From Hyphomicrobiales bacterium (GTDB lineage Bacteria > Pseudomonadota > Alphaproteobacteria > Rhizobiales > Beijerinckiaceae), in assembly GCA_003164825.1 (NCBI GenBank), contig PLUH01000400.1, positions 2,117 through 16,375 of the forward strand: DNA of 14,259 nt. Reading direction: 5' to 3'. The position numbers were made by a program, and so were the translations under genes. Below the pieces are notes generated by a model. The model searched no databases, was not told the origin of the DNA, and was given only the letters and a program-made list of their open reading frames with translations. Shown piece after piece: positions 1 through 6,656 of the stretch (positions are counted from its first letter, which is position 1; every line of letters begins with the position of its first letter).

Positions 1-690
1 CTCGCCGAGCATGGCGCGAGCGTCGTCATCTCGTCGCGCAAGGCCGAGGCCTGCGCCGAGACCGCTTCCGCCATCAACCGCGCGCTTCAGCGCGACGCGG
101 CGAAGCCGATCGCCGCCAACATCTCGTCCAAGGAGGAGCTTCAGCATCTCATCGACGAGACGATAAGCGCCTTCGGCCGGATCGACATTCTCATCTGCAA
201 TGCGGCTTCCAATCCGTATTATGGAGCGATGGCCGGCATATCGGACGTGCAGTTCCGCAAGATTCTCGACAACAACGTGCTCGCCAATCACTGGCTGATC
301 CACATGGCCGCGCCAGGCATGATCGAACGCAAGGACGGCTCGGTGATCATCGTCTCGTCGATCGGCGGGCTGAAAGGTTCGAAAGTCCTCGGCGCCTACA
401 ACATCTCCAAGGCCGCCGACCTTCAGCTGGCGCGCAATCTGGCGGTCGAATGGGGACGGCATAATGTGCGGGTCAATTGCATCGCGCCGGGCCTGGTCAG
501 GACCGACTTCGCCCGCGCTTTGTGGGAGAACCCTGAGACGCTGAAAGCGGTCACCGCGACGACGCCGCTCGGGCGGATCGGCGAAGCGGACGAAATCGCC
601 GGCGCGGCGGTCTATCTCGCTTCGAGTGCTGGATCGTTCACGACCGGACAGGTCATCGTCGTCGACGGCGGCGCGACGATCGCCGGCTGA
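1..690 (+). CDS. SDR family NAD(P)-dependent oxidoreductase (5' partial)
   Basis: The reading frame is open from base 1 to the TGA at 688-690, giving 229 visible residues. The cofactor-binding TGxxxGIG segment lies outside the window, so roughly 20-30 N-terminal residues are missing if the protein has the usual ~250 residues. Visible short-chain dehydrogenase/reductase features, numbered from the first visible codon, are the CNAAS strand motif (66-70), Asn91, a Ser-Ser pair with the likely catalytic Ser120, and the YxxxK motif as YNISK (Tyr133, Lys137). The C-terminal part follows the family pattern, with NCIAPG after the active site and a closing VDGG. The family oxidises or reduces alcohols and ketones with NAD(P)H in the cytoplasm. 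The substrate cannot be read from the sequence. The internal ATG at 229 is not the true start, because conserved SDR sequence continues upstream of it. A 52-nt gap precedes the next gene on the same strand. Confidence 0.93.
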   Translation, partial: LAEHGASVVISSRKAEACAETASAINRALQRDAAKPIAANISSKEELQHLIDETISAFGRIDILICNAASNPYYGAMAGISDVQFRKILDNNVLANHWLIHMAAPGMIERKDGSVIIVSSIGGLKGSKVLGAYNISKAADLQLARNLAVEWGRHNVRVNCIAPGLVRTDFARALWENPETLKAVTATTPLGRIGEADEIAGAAVYLASSAGSFTTGQVIVVDGGATIAG

Positions 691-742
691 AGCAGAACAA
701 GGCTCCACACTGGCGCCGCAACCTTGAAGCAGAAGCCAAGCG

Positions 743-1606
743 ATGGACCGATCAGCGCATCTCGATCCCGAAGCCGCGGCGAATGGGTTTCCGGCGTTCG
801 AAACGCTTCCAGGCGCGCTCGACGCCGGGGCGCTGATCGTTTGCGATCACGCGAGCAACGCCATCCCTCCCGATTACGGGACGCTCGGACTGCCGCGCGC
901 GGCGCTCGAACGGCACATCGCCTATGACATCGGCGCCGCGGACGTGACCCGCGCGCTCGCGGCCGAACTCGGCGCGCCTGCGGTGCTCTCGACCTTTTCG
1001 CGCCTGGTCATCGACCCGAATCGCGGCTTGGACGATCCGACCCTGGTCATGCGCTTCTCCGACGGCGCGATCGTGCCGGGCAACGCCGGCGCCGATGCGC
1101 GGGAGATCGCCCGCCGCAGCGAGCGCTTCTGGGCGCCGTACCGACACGAGATCGCGGCGACGGTCGATGCGATGCTCGCGACCGGGGAGCCTCCGGCGAT
1201 CGTCTCGATCCATTCCTTTACCGCCGTCCTGCGCGGCGCGGCGCGACCGTGGAAGGTCGGGATCTTATGGGACCGCGACGGGCGGATCCCGAAGCCGCTG
1301 ATCGAGGCGCTGGTCGCGGAGCCGGATCTTGCCGCGGCCGAGGTCGGCGACAACGAGCCCTACGACGGGGCGCTGGCCGGCGACACGATCGATGCGACCG
1401 CTACCTCGCGCGGATTGGCCAACGCCCTGATCGAGCTCAGACAGGATCTGATCGCCGAGAAGGCGGACGCGCTCGCCTGGGCCGCGCGCCTCGCCCGCCT
1501 GCTGCGGCCCATCCTCGCCGACGGCAAAAGCCGCGCGCCCGCCGATTTCGGCAGCCGGACGAGGAGGACCGCGCATGGCCGGGGAAAACCCTTACTCGCA
1601 ACTTGA
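743..1606 (+). CDS. N-formylglutamate amidohydrolase family protein
   Basis: A 287-residue cytoplasmic protein that matches the N-formylglutamate amidohydrolase (FGase, HutG-like) family. Family-type segments are CDHASNAIP (34-42), HIAYDIGAADV (58-68), STFSRLVIDPNRG (83-95), SIHSFT (155-160), GILWDRDGRIP (173-183), GDNEPYDG (202-209) and ALIELRQDLI (228-237). The His and acidic residues in the first and middle blocks are those expected to bind the metal. Family members hydrolyse N-formyl-L-glutamate to formate and glutamate, the last step of one histidine-degradation route. No other hut gene is visible here, so the in vivo substrate could be another N-formyl or related amide. The last ~25 residues (263-287, Arg- and Lys-rich) are poorly conserved-looking. 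The ATG at 743 has only a weak purine-rich upstream stretch. The gene lies 52 nt after the SDR gene and 63 nt before the gapR-like gene, so co-transcription is possible. Confidence 0.9.
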   Translation: MDRSAHLDPEAAANGFPAFETLPGALDAGALIVCDHASNAIPPDYGTLGLPRAALERHIAYDIGAADVTRALAAELGAPAVLSTFSRLVIDPNRGLDDPTLVMRFSDGAIVPGNAGADAREIARRSERFWAPYRHEIAATVDAMLATGEPPAIVSIHSFTAVLRGAARPWKVGILWDRDGRIPKPLIEALVAEPDLAAAEVGDNEPYDGALAGDTIDATATSRGLANALIELRQDLIAEKADALAWAARLARLLRPILADGKSRAPADFGSRTRRTAHGRGKPLLAT

Positions 1607-1669
1607 CCCGAACAGACGTTCGGCGCGATGCGTCGCCGCTCACGAAACGCGCGAGATGATGGGATCGGG

Positions 1670-1939
1670 ATGGCGAAAGCAAACGAGACGACAAAGACCG
1701 AGACAAGCGAGGTCAACGCCGGTCATCTGCGCGCGTTCGTCGAGCGGATCGAGCGGCTCGAAGAGGAGAAGAAGGCGCTCTCAGGCGACATCAAGGACGT
1801 CTACGGCGAGGCCAAGGCCAACGGCTTCGACGTCAAGATCATGCGAAAAATCGTGTCGATCCGGAAGCAGGACCGCGACAGCCGAATCGAAGAGGAGACG
1901 ATTCTCGATCTTTATCTGGCCGCGCTCGGGATGAATTGA
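1670..1939 (+). CDS. gapR: GapR-like (DUF2312) nucleoid-associated protein
   Basis: An 89-residue protein with the DUF2312/GapR layout: a short variable N-terminus, then a long charged helix containing LRAFVERIERLEEEKKAL (20-37). The conserved DVYGEAKANGFDVKIMRK segment (43-60) comes next, followed by IVSIRKQD and a C-terminal helix ending in LYLAALGMN. In Caulobacter, GapR is a small DNA-binding protein that prefers A+T-rich, overtwisted DNA and helps replication and chromosome organisation. The start at 1670 was chosen because it gives the normal family length; it has GGGA 5 nt upstream. An in-frame ATG at 1628 would add 14 basic residues that do not look like the family. The gene follows the amidohydrolase gene on the same strand. 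I recall these two families being neighbours in other Rhizobiales genomes, but could not check that here. Family membership is clear; the cellular role is inferred from Caulobacter. Confidence 0.92.
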   Translation: MAKANETTKTETSEVNAGHLRAFVERIERLEEEKKALSGDIKDVYGEAKANGFDVKIMRKIVSIRKQDRDSRIEEETILDLYLAALGMN

Positions 1940-1949
1940 TCGGCGCCGA

Positions 1950-1966
1950 CCGCCGGACTTCGGCGG
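1950..1966 (+). terminator. GC-rich hairpin after gapR, possible terminator
   Basis: A perfect 6-bp inverted repeat, CCGCCG / CGGCGG, with a 5-nt loop begins about 10 nt after the gapR stop codon. No run of T follows, so it does not meet the usual rule for an intrinsic terminator. It may stabilise the 3' end or assist Rho-dependent ending. Confidence 0.3.
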
Positions 1967-2057
1967 CCCGCCGAGCGGCGCAGCCGACGGTGGGTTGCAA
2001 TCGATGACGGTCATGTCACAATGCGGCGGCGCGGTCATTCGACGGTGGGACAATGTA

Positions 2058-2645
2058 ATGATCAAGCAACGGGCGCAGAGTGATTATCGGCGAGGAATTC
2101 CGCGGTCAGTCTCTTCGGCGCTGTCTTTTACGCTTTTTCTTTTCGTGACATCCGAAAGCTTCGGCGATCAACCCATGCCGCTCACGGTCGAGCAGCCATC
2201 GAAGCAACCGATTGTGCTTACCCAAGGGTTCTCGACAACAATTCATAGCGAGCGTCCATTTGGAAAGATTTCCATCACCAATCCTGAAATTGTCGACCTG
2301 GTCTTGCGGACCGACAAGAGCGCGGTCCTCATTCCCGAGCATCTGGGACGGACCAATGTTGATTTTCTTGACGACCACGGAACCGTAATCAGCAGCGTGG
2401 ATGTTGTTGTCATTCGGCAGAGCACAACGGACCGCGTCGTCGTCTATGATCACCCCACCTTAGGGGCTTTTTCCTCGTATCATTGCGGATCGATCGGATG
2501 CGAACATTTCGAGGAAATACCCACCAAAGAACAAGCACTGGCGCCCATGCCTCGGGACAGTGGTCTGCCCGGTATGTCTGTGGATAACGGTCTGCCCGGC
2601 ATGCCCGGCGACAATGGTCTACCGGGGGGGATGCCTCCCCAATGA
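2058..2645 (+). CDS. Secreted pilus-assembly N-terminal-domain protein (CpaC N-domain-like), stand-alone
   Basis: A 195-residue protein. The basic N-terminus and the hydrophobic stretch at 18-31 form a likely Sec signal peptide, placing the mature part in the periplasm. Residues ~43-120 resemble the N-terminal domain of the CpaC secretin in this same window. PFGKISITNPEIVDL (67-81) lines up with PFSTAVIGAPEIADV in CpaC, and HLGRTNVDF (95-103) lines up with KVGATNISV. No secretin channel domain follows. Instead there is a Cys pair in HCGSIGC (142-148) and a tail of three imperfect 9-residue Gly-Leu-Pro-Gly repeats (167-193). The ATG at 2058 was chosen for the well-placed GGTGGGA 7 nt upstream; an earlier TTG at 1995 would spoil the signal peptide. 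The gene converges on tadD with 12 nt between stops. It probably acts with the Tad secretin or in the periplasm, but this is inferred from the domain and location only. Its base composition appears more A+T-rich than the neighbours. Confidence 0.82.
   Translation: MIKQRAQSDYRRGIPRSVSSALSFTLFLFVTSESFGDQPMPLTVEQPSKQPIVLTQGFSTTIHSERPFGKISITNPEIVDLVLRTDKSAVLIPEHLGRTNVDFLDDHGTVISSVDVVVIRQSTTDRVVVYDHPTLGAFSSYHCGSIGCEHFEEIPTKEQALAPMPRDSGLPGMSVDNGLPGMPGDNGLPGGMPPQ
2556..2636 (+). repeat. Three tandem 27-bp coding repeats (GLPG repeat tail)
   Basis: Three imperfect units of 27 bp (2556-2582, 2583-2609, 2610-2636) lie in frame within the stand-alone N-domain gene. Each encodes D-[SN]-G-L-P-G followed by a Met-rich triplet: DSGLPGMSV, DNGLPGMPG and DNGLPGGMP. 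The unit is nine codons, so copy-number change would keep the frame. The third unit diverges at its end, where it runs into a G-tract. Confidence 0.85.
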
Positions 2646-2657
2646 ACTTGCAGGTCG

Positions 2658-3233
2658 TCACTGGCTGCAGTCAACGCTTCCGCACGGTTCTCCGTTCGCG
2701 GAGCGCTCAATGAACTTCGTGCTGTCATCGAGCAGCTTGATGTTGTTGAGCGTCGTCTGGTTGTTCGGGTCGAGTCTCAACGCTGATTGAAACTTGGCGC
2801 GCGCCGTCTTCAGGTCGCCGCGCAGCATATATGAATACCCTTCGTTGTTCAGCAGCCTGACGGTGGAGCCCTCGAGTTTGGCTGCGGCCCCATAGGCTTG
2901 ATCCGCGAGGTCGAACCGCCCCAATCGATCGTAACTTGCCGCCAATCCGATCCAGGCGGTCACATCGCTTGGCGACTTTTCGACCGCGTCCTGGAAATAC
3001 TGTTGTGCGAGGCCGAAATTGCCCTCGTAGAACCGCTGGATGCCGAGCCTGGCCGGCTGATCCGAGGGATAATACTTGACATCGCCGGGATTCTGGCCGG
3101 TGGCCGGATTGGGGACCGGCGTCGGCGTCAGCCCAGCCTGGTTACACCCGGCGGTCAACAACACCAGCGATATCACCAGAATCAACCGACCCGCGGTCTC
3201 GGCGCCAACGCGGACAAAAGCTGCACTCTTCAA
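2658..3233 (-). CDS. tadD: TadD-like TPR lipoprotein
   Basis: A 191-residue protein with a lipoprotein signal: a hydrophobic run followed by the lipobox LTAGC, with the lipidated Cys at residue 30. A Pro/Thr-rich linker (35-60) and about three tetratricopeptide repeats (~57-158) follow. In these, helices such as GLAQQYFQDAVEKSPSD, AWIGLAASYDRLGRFDLAD and ARAKFQSALRLDPNN show the TPR pattern. TadD-type TPR lipoproteins are known to help secretin assembly and localisation in Tad systems. The C-terminus carries a Cys pair, CGSVDC (184-189). The proposed start is a TTG at 3233, because no in-frame ATG exists between the upstream stop and the lipobox. An exact start is therefore uncertain, and the ribosome site is weak. 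It is the last gene of the minus-strand Tad locus, 88 nt after tadC. Confidence 0.87.
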   Translation of the reverse strand: MKSAAFVRVGAETAGRLILVISLVLLTAGCNQAGLTPTPVPNPATGQNPGDVKYYPSDQPARLGIQRFYEGNFGLAQQYFQDAVEKSPSDVTAWIGLAASYDRLGRFDLADQAYGAAAKLEGSTVRLLNNEGYSYMLRGDLKTARAKFQSALRLDPNNQTTLNNIKLLDDSTKFIERSANGEPCGSVDCSQ

Positions 3234-3306
3234 CCGTTCAAGCTCATCCGATTGGGCTGGTTGTCGACCTGTTCAGGACCCCCCGTCCGCCGAGCGCCGT
3301 TCATCA

Positions 3307-3324
3307 TGACCCCCCGTCGGGTCA
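3307..3324 (-). other. Hairpin overlapping the tadC stop codon
   Basis: A perfect 6-bp inverted repeat, TGACCC / GGGTCA, has a 6-nt loop and includes the tadC TGA stop. The following gap holds two exact copies of GACGGGGGGTC on the minus strand (3308-3318 and 3277-3287), about 31 bp apart. There is no T-run, so it is not a classic terminator. It may act on mRNA stability between tadC and tadD. Confidence 0.35.
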
Positions 3325-4245
3325 CGGGCCCATAAGTCGCAGCAGATTGAGTATAACAGGAAGAAGAACAATCATCAAGATTACCGGGAAAATACCTAGG
3401 GCCAGCGGGATAACCATTTTGACCGGCAATTCATTTGCCTTCTTTTCAGCCAGCAGCATTCTCTTCGAACGCATGTCTTCGCTAAATTCACGCAGCGTCG
3501 CGGCGACATCGCCGCCGAGCTCGACCGAATGCCTGAGCACGGCGACGAAGGATCCCGCCTCGTCCAGGCCGAGCCGGTCCGCGAACGAGGCCAAGGCGTC
3601 GACAGAACTTCTGCCCGCGCGCATCTCGGCCCCCATCAACTCGATGTTGCGGCCAAGCGCTCGGCTTCGTTTGCTCAGCCGATCCCGAATTCTCTCGAAC
3701 GAGGCCTCGACGGTGAGGCCCGCGGTGACGCAAACGGTCAACAGGTCCAAAAGATCCGGGAAATTCAGCCGGTACTCCCCCATCTGCTTGGACTGGCGAT
3801 GAGACAGATAGGCGTCGGGTCCAAGCACCCCGACTCCCGCAGACGCCGCCGCGGCGAGCACAAACTCCAGGGTCGAAAGATTTGGCAAGAGCAACGCGCA
3901 GGTCAATAATACAATTGACGGCACAGCAATGACGGCGCATACGCGCGCAAAAACATAGAATTGGACGGCGTTTGGGCCAAAATACCCCGAGCGCACCAAT
4001 TTCAATCTCAGCTCCTGCCTGAATCCCTGGCCAATGCCAAACCGATCTTCGGTAAAACGCTGCGCCACCAAGGCGCCGATGCCGTCGCCGGAGGCGCCGG
4101 TCAGGGCCTCCGAGATCCTTGCGCCGGCAGCAGGCAACCGTCGCTGCAAGCGATTGCGGCTCGTGACCAGCTGACCGACGGCGAAGGCAATCCCAGCGAC
4201 CGCCATGAACGCAGCCGAAACGAATGCAACAAGCAAACCGTCCAT
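3322..4245 (-). CDS. tadC: TadC, Tad pilus inner-membrane platform protein (T2SS F family)
   Basis: A 307-residue inner-membrane protein of the type II secretion F / GspF family. It has an N-terminal membrane segment (~4-25) and a second hydrophobic region (~97-142). The cytoplasmic F domain opens with NFPDLLDLLTVCVTAGLTVE (161-180) and includes VLRHSVELGGDVAATLREF (236-254). A C-terminal membrane hairpin ends the protein (~274-304). TadB and TadC form the platform on which the TadA ATPase drives pilus growth. The ATG at 4245 lies 9 nt after the tadB stop, so the two are almost certainly co-translated from one transcript. The upstream AGG is at good distance. The assignment as TadC rather than TadB rests on gene order and on the sequence around the F domain. 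Confidence 0.93.
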   Translation of the reverse strand: MDGLLVAFVSAAFMAVAGIAFAVGQLVTSRNRLQRRLPAAGARISEALTGASGDGIGALVAQRFTEDRFGIGQGFRQELRLKLVRSGYFGPNAVQFYVFARVCAVIAVPSIVLLTCALLLPNLSTLEFVLAAAASAGVGVLGPDAYLSHRQSKQMGEYRLNFPDLLDLLTVCVTAGLTVEASFERIRDRLSKRSRALGRNIELMGAEMRAGRSSVDALASFADRLGLDEAGSFVAVLRHSVELGGDVAATLREFSEDMRSKRMLLAEKKANELPVKMVIPLALGIFPVILMIVLLPVILNLLRLMGP

Positions 4246-4254
4246 GTTGTCGAC

Positions 4255-5199
4255 CTAGATTTTGAAGTTCACCATTCGGTAGATGATAATATTGGAGACA
4301 ATGAGGGATGCCCACCCGTAAACCAGGGCGGGAACAAGCAGTGGACTGGCGGCCAGCTCGCCAAAATAATTCTTCGAAAGCAGTCGAATGGCGCCATAAA
4401 GTATAAATGGCATGGCGGTGAGAAACCATGCCGACAATCGCCCTTCGGCGCTCAGCGCCTTGACTTTGAGCTGGAGCGTGCTGCGCTGACGCATGAGAGT
4501 CGCGAGCCGGGCGAGCACCTCGGCCAGATTGCCGCCGGTTTGGCTCTGGACGCTGACGGCCGTGACCAGGAATAGCAAATCATCCTGGCCGACGCGGCGA
4601 TGCATATTGGCTACAGCCGTCGTGATGTCCTGACCGAACGCAATTTCCTCCGCTGTGATGGCGAGTTCGCCCGCGATGGGGTCGCGCATTTCCCTCGAGG
4701 CAAGTCCGATCGCGCTCACAAACGGGTGGCCGATCCGCAAACTGCGCACGATAATGCTCAGCGCGTCAGGCAGTTGGGCGGTGAAGCGATCGATCCGCCT
4801 TCGGCGGACGATCGACAAGTAGACGACGACAACCAGCGGGCCGACGGCCGAACCGGCCGCCGCGGCGGCCCAGAGGGAAAGGAACGGGAAGAGCGCGAAA
4901 GCGACCATCGCCCCAAGCGAGGCTGTCCATAGACAGAGCGCGAGTAAGGAAATTCTCACGCCCGTCTGGGCCAGGAACTCGTTCAAGCTCGCGAACCTCG
5001 GGTGATCGAGATTGGCAAGACCCCGCTCCTGACGGAGAATGTCGACCGGCTCGCTGGCCGCGCGGCCGGCGCTCAATGCCAGTCGCCGCTTGAGGGTCGC
5101 GCCTCGGCGCTGCGCGCCGACAATTAGCCAATACAGAGCTTGGACGGCGAGGATGACCGCAGCGAACACGACACAATAAATGATCCAAAGGTCGCTCAT
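4255..5199 (-). CDS. tadB: TadB, Tad pilus inner-membrane platform protein (T2SS F family)
   Basis: A 314-residue inner-membrane protein with the usual TadB layout: an N-terminal membrane helix (~4-27), a cytoplasmic linker, two adjacent hydrophobic segments (~83-130), the type II secretion F domain, and a C-terminal membrane region (~257-309). The F domain starts at RFTAQLPDALSIIVRSLRIG (138-157) and carries the QSQTGGNLAEVLARLA block (218-233). It pairs with TadC to form the platform that couples TadA to pilin insertion. The start ATG is 9 nt after the tadA stop, with GGA just upstream. The end is 9 nt before tadC. No unusual feature was seen. Confidence 0.94.
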   Translation of the reverse strand: MSDLWIIYCVVFAAVILAVQALYWLIVGAQRRGATLKRRLALSAGRAASEPVDILRQERGLANLDHPRFASLNEFLAQTGVRISLLALCLWTASLGAMVAFALFPFLSLWAAAAAGSAVGPLVVVVYLSIVRRRRIDRFTAQLPDALSIIVRSLRIGHPFVSAIGLASREMRDPIAGELAITAEEIAFGQDITTAVANMHRRVGQDDLLFLVTAVSVQSQTGGNLAEVLARLATLMRQRSTLQLKVKALSAEGRLSAWFLTAMPFILYGAIRLLSKNYFGELAASPLLVPALVYGWASLIVSNIIIYRMVNFKI

Positions 5200-5208
5200 C
5201 GTTCCGAC

Positions 5209-6594
5209 TCACAGGTTTCGCGACGGGTCGAAGCAGGTCGATGGGACGTCGATGCCATAGGCCTTGAGGTCGGAGAGAAAGCGCGGACGAAGTCCCGTCG
5301 CCTTGAAGCTTCCGTGCAGCGTTCCCTTGCCGTCCGTGAAGTCCTTCACGAATTTGAAGATCTCGTGCATCTGGATGACTTCGCCCTCCATCCCGGTGAT
5401 CTCGCTGACGCTGGTCATTCGGCGGGCGCCGTCGGGGAGCCTCTGCACCTGGATCACAAGGGTTATCGCGGAGGCGATCTGGCTACGGATGGCGTTCAGG
5501 GTCATCGGCGTCCCCGCCATGCCGACCATTTGCTCGAGCCGTTTGAGCGCATCGCGGGGGGAGTTGGCGTGAATCGTTGTCATCGAACCTTCGTGGCCCG
5601 TATTCATCGCCTGCAGCATGTCGAACGCCTCTTCGCCGCGGCACTCGCCGACAATGATGCGATCCGGGCGCATTCTCAGCGCGTTGCGAACAAGGTCGCG
5701 CTGCCGGACTTCGCCCCTGCCCTCGATGTTGGCGGGGCGGGTCTCCAACCGGCCGACGTGAGGCTGCTGGAGCTGCAGTTCCGCCGCGTCCTCGATGGTG
5801 ATGAGGCGCTCGCGGTTGGGAATGAAATTCGACAACGCGTTGAGCATCGTGGTCTTGCCGCTGCCGGTGCCGCCGGCGATGATCGTCGAAACCTTGCCGG
5901 CGACCGCCGCCGCAAGAACCTCCGCCATCGCCGGCCGCAAAGTCCCGACTTCAATCAGCCGGCCCATGTCAAGGGCGCGCTCGGCGAACTTGCGAATCGA
6001 AACCAGCGGTCCATCGACGGCGATCGGCCGGACCGCGACATTGACGCGTGAGCCGTCGCGCAACCGGGCATCGACCATGGGCGACGATTCGTCGACCCGA
6101 CGCCCGATGGCCGAGACGATCCGGTTGATGATGCGCAGGAGGTGCGCTTCATCCTTGAAATGGACCTTGGTCTCTTGCAGCTGGCCGAAGCGCTCGATGT
6201 AGCAGCGCTTGTGCGTGTTGATGAGAATGTCGGTGACCGTGGGGTCCTTCAGCAACGGTTCGATAGGTCCATAGCCGGTCATCTCGGCGATGATCTCGTT
6301 GGAGAAAATGTCGAGTTCCTTCTGATTGAGGGACAGGCTTTCGCGGCGAACGTGGTCGGCGACATAGGTTCGAACCTGCTTCGCCAGTTCGTCTGACGGC
6401 ATCTTTTCCAGCGCCGTCAGATTGAATTCATCGATGATGCGTTCGTGCAGCTTGAGTTTCTCATCGAGCAGTCCCGGCCGGCGCGTGATCAAATCGGCAT
6501 AGAAATCGTCCTGGCGCGCCGATGGCGACTCTGAACCCGTATCCCGAACCGCCCGGTCGTTTTCGCCCGCGTTCTTGCTGCTAAGAAATCCCAT
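5209..6594 (-). CDS. tadA: TadA/CpaF secretion ATPase of the Tad pilus
   Basis: A 461-residue cytoplasmic ATPase of the CpaF/TadA branch of type II/IV secretion ATPases. It powers Flp pilus extension and possibly retraction. After a variable leader (1-40), the N-terminal domain includes EMTGYGPIEPLL (104-115) and DILINTHKR (122-130). The ATPase core has the Walker A motif GGTGSGKTT (241-249), the Asp box TIEDA (266-270), the Walker B region RIIVGECRGEE (312-322) and the His box GHEGSMTTIHAN (333-344). All expected catalytic residues are present. The ATG at 6594 was chosen because it gives the family-like N-terminus MGFLSSKN and has GGA 8 nt upstream. The frame stays open to 6777, but that would overlap cpaE by over 100 nt. 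Alternative ATGs at 6639 and 6651 cannot be excluded. It follows cpaE by 62 nt and precedes tadB by 9 nt. Confidence 0.96.
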   Translation of the reverse strand: MGFLSSKNAGENDRAVRDTGSESPSARQDDFYADLITRRPGLLDEKLKLHERIIDEFNLTALEKMPSDELAKQVRTYVADHVRRESLSLNQKELDIFSNEIIAEMTGYGPIEPLLKDPTVTDILINTHKRCYIERFGQLQETKVHFKDEAHLLRIINRIVSAIGRRVDESSPMVDARLRDGSRVNVAVRPIAVDGPLVSIRKFAERALDMGRLIEVGTLRPAMAEVLAAAVAGKVSTIIAGGTGSGKTTMLNALSNFIPNRERLITIEDAAELQLQQPHVGRLETRPANIEGRGEVRQRDLVRNALRMRPDRIIVGECRGEEAFDMLQAMNTGHEGSMTTIHANSPRDALKRLEQMVGMAGTPMTLNAIRSQIASAITLVIQVQRLPDGARRMTSVSEITGMEGEVIQMHEIFKFVKDFTDGKGTLHGSFKATGLRPRFLSDLKAYGIDVPSTCFDPSRNL

Positions 6595-6656
6595 GGCCCA
6601 TTTCCGATCGACTGATAGATTACCATTGGCTGCCGCCATGGCCGGCGGCATGGCGC

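Noticed and set aside
1628..1669. Extended start of the GapR-like protein at 1628
   Set aside because: The extra 14 residues are basic and not family-like. The ATG at 1670 gives the normal length of about 89 residues.
2621..2645. G-run and C-run at the end of the stand-alone gene as an intrinsic terminator
   Set aside because: The stem (about 6 bp with one G-T pair) lies inside the coding sequence and has no T-run after it.
5140..6051. 303-residue plus-strand open frame opposite tadA and tadB
   Set aside because: It lies opposite the fully conserved ATPase motifs of TadA and has no family signature of its own.
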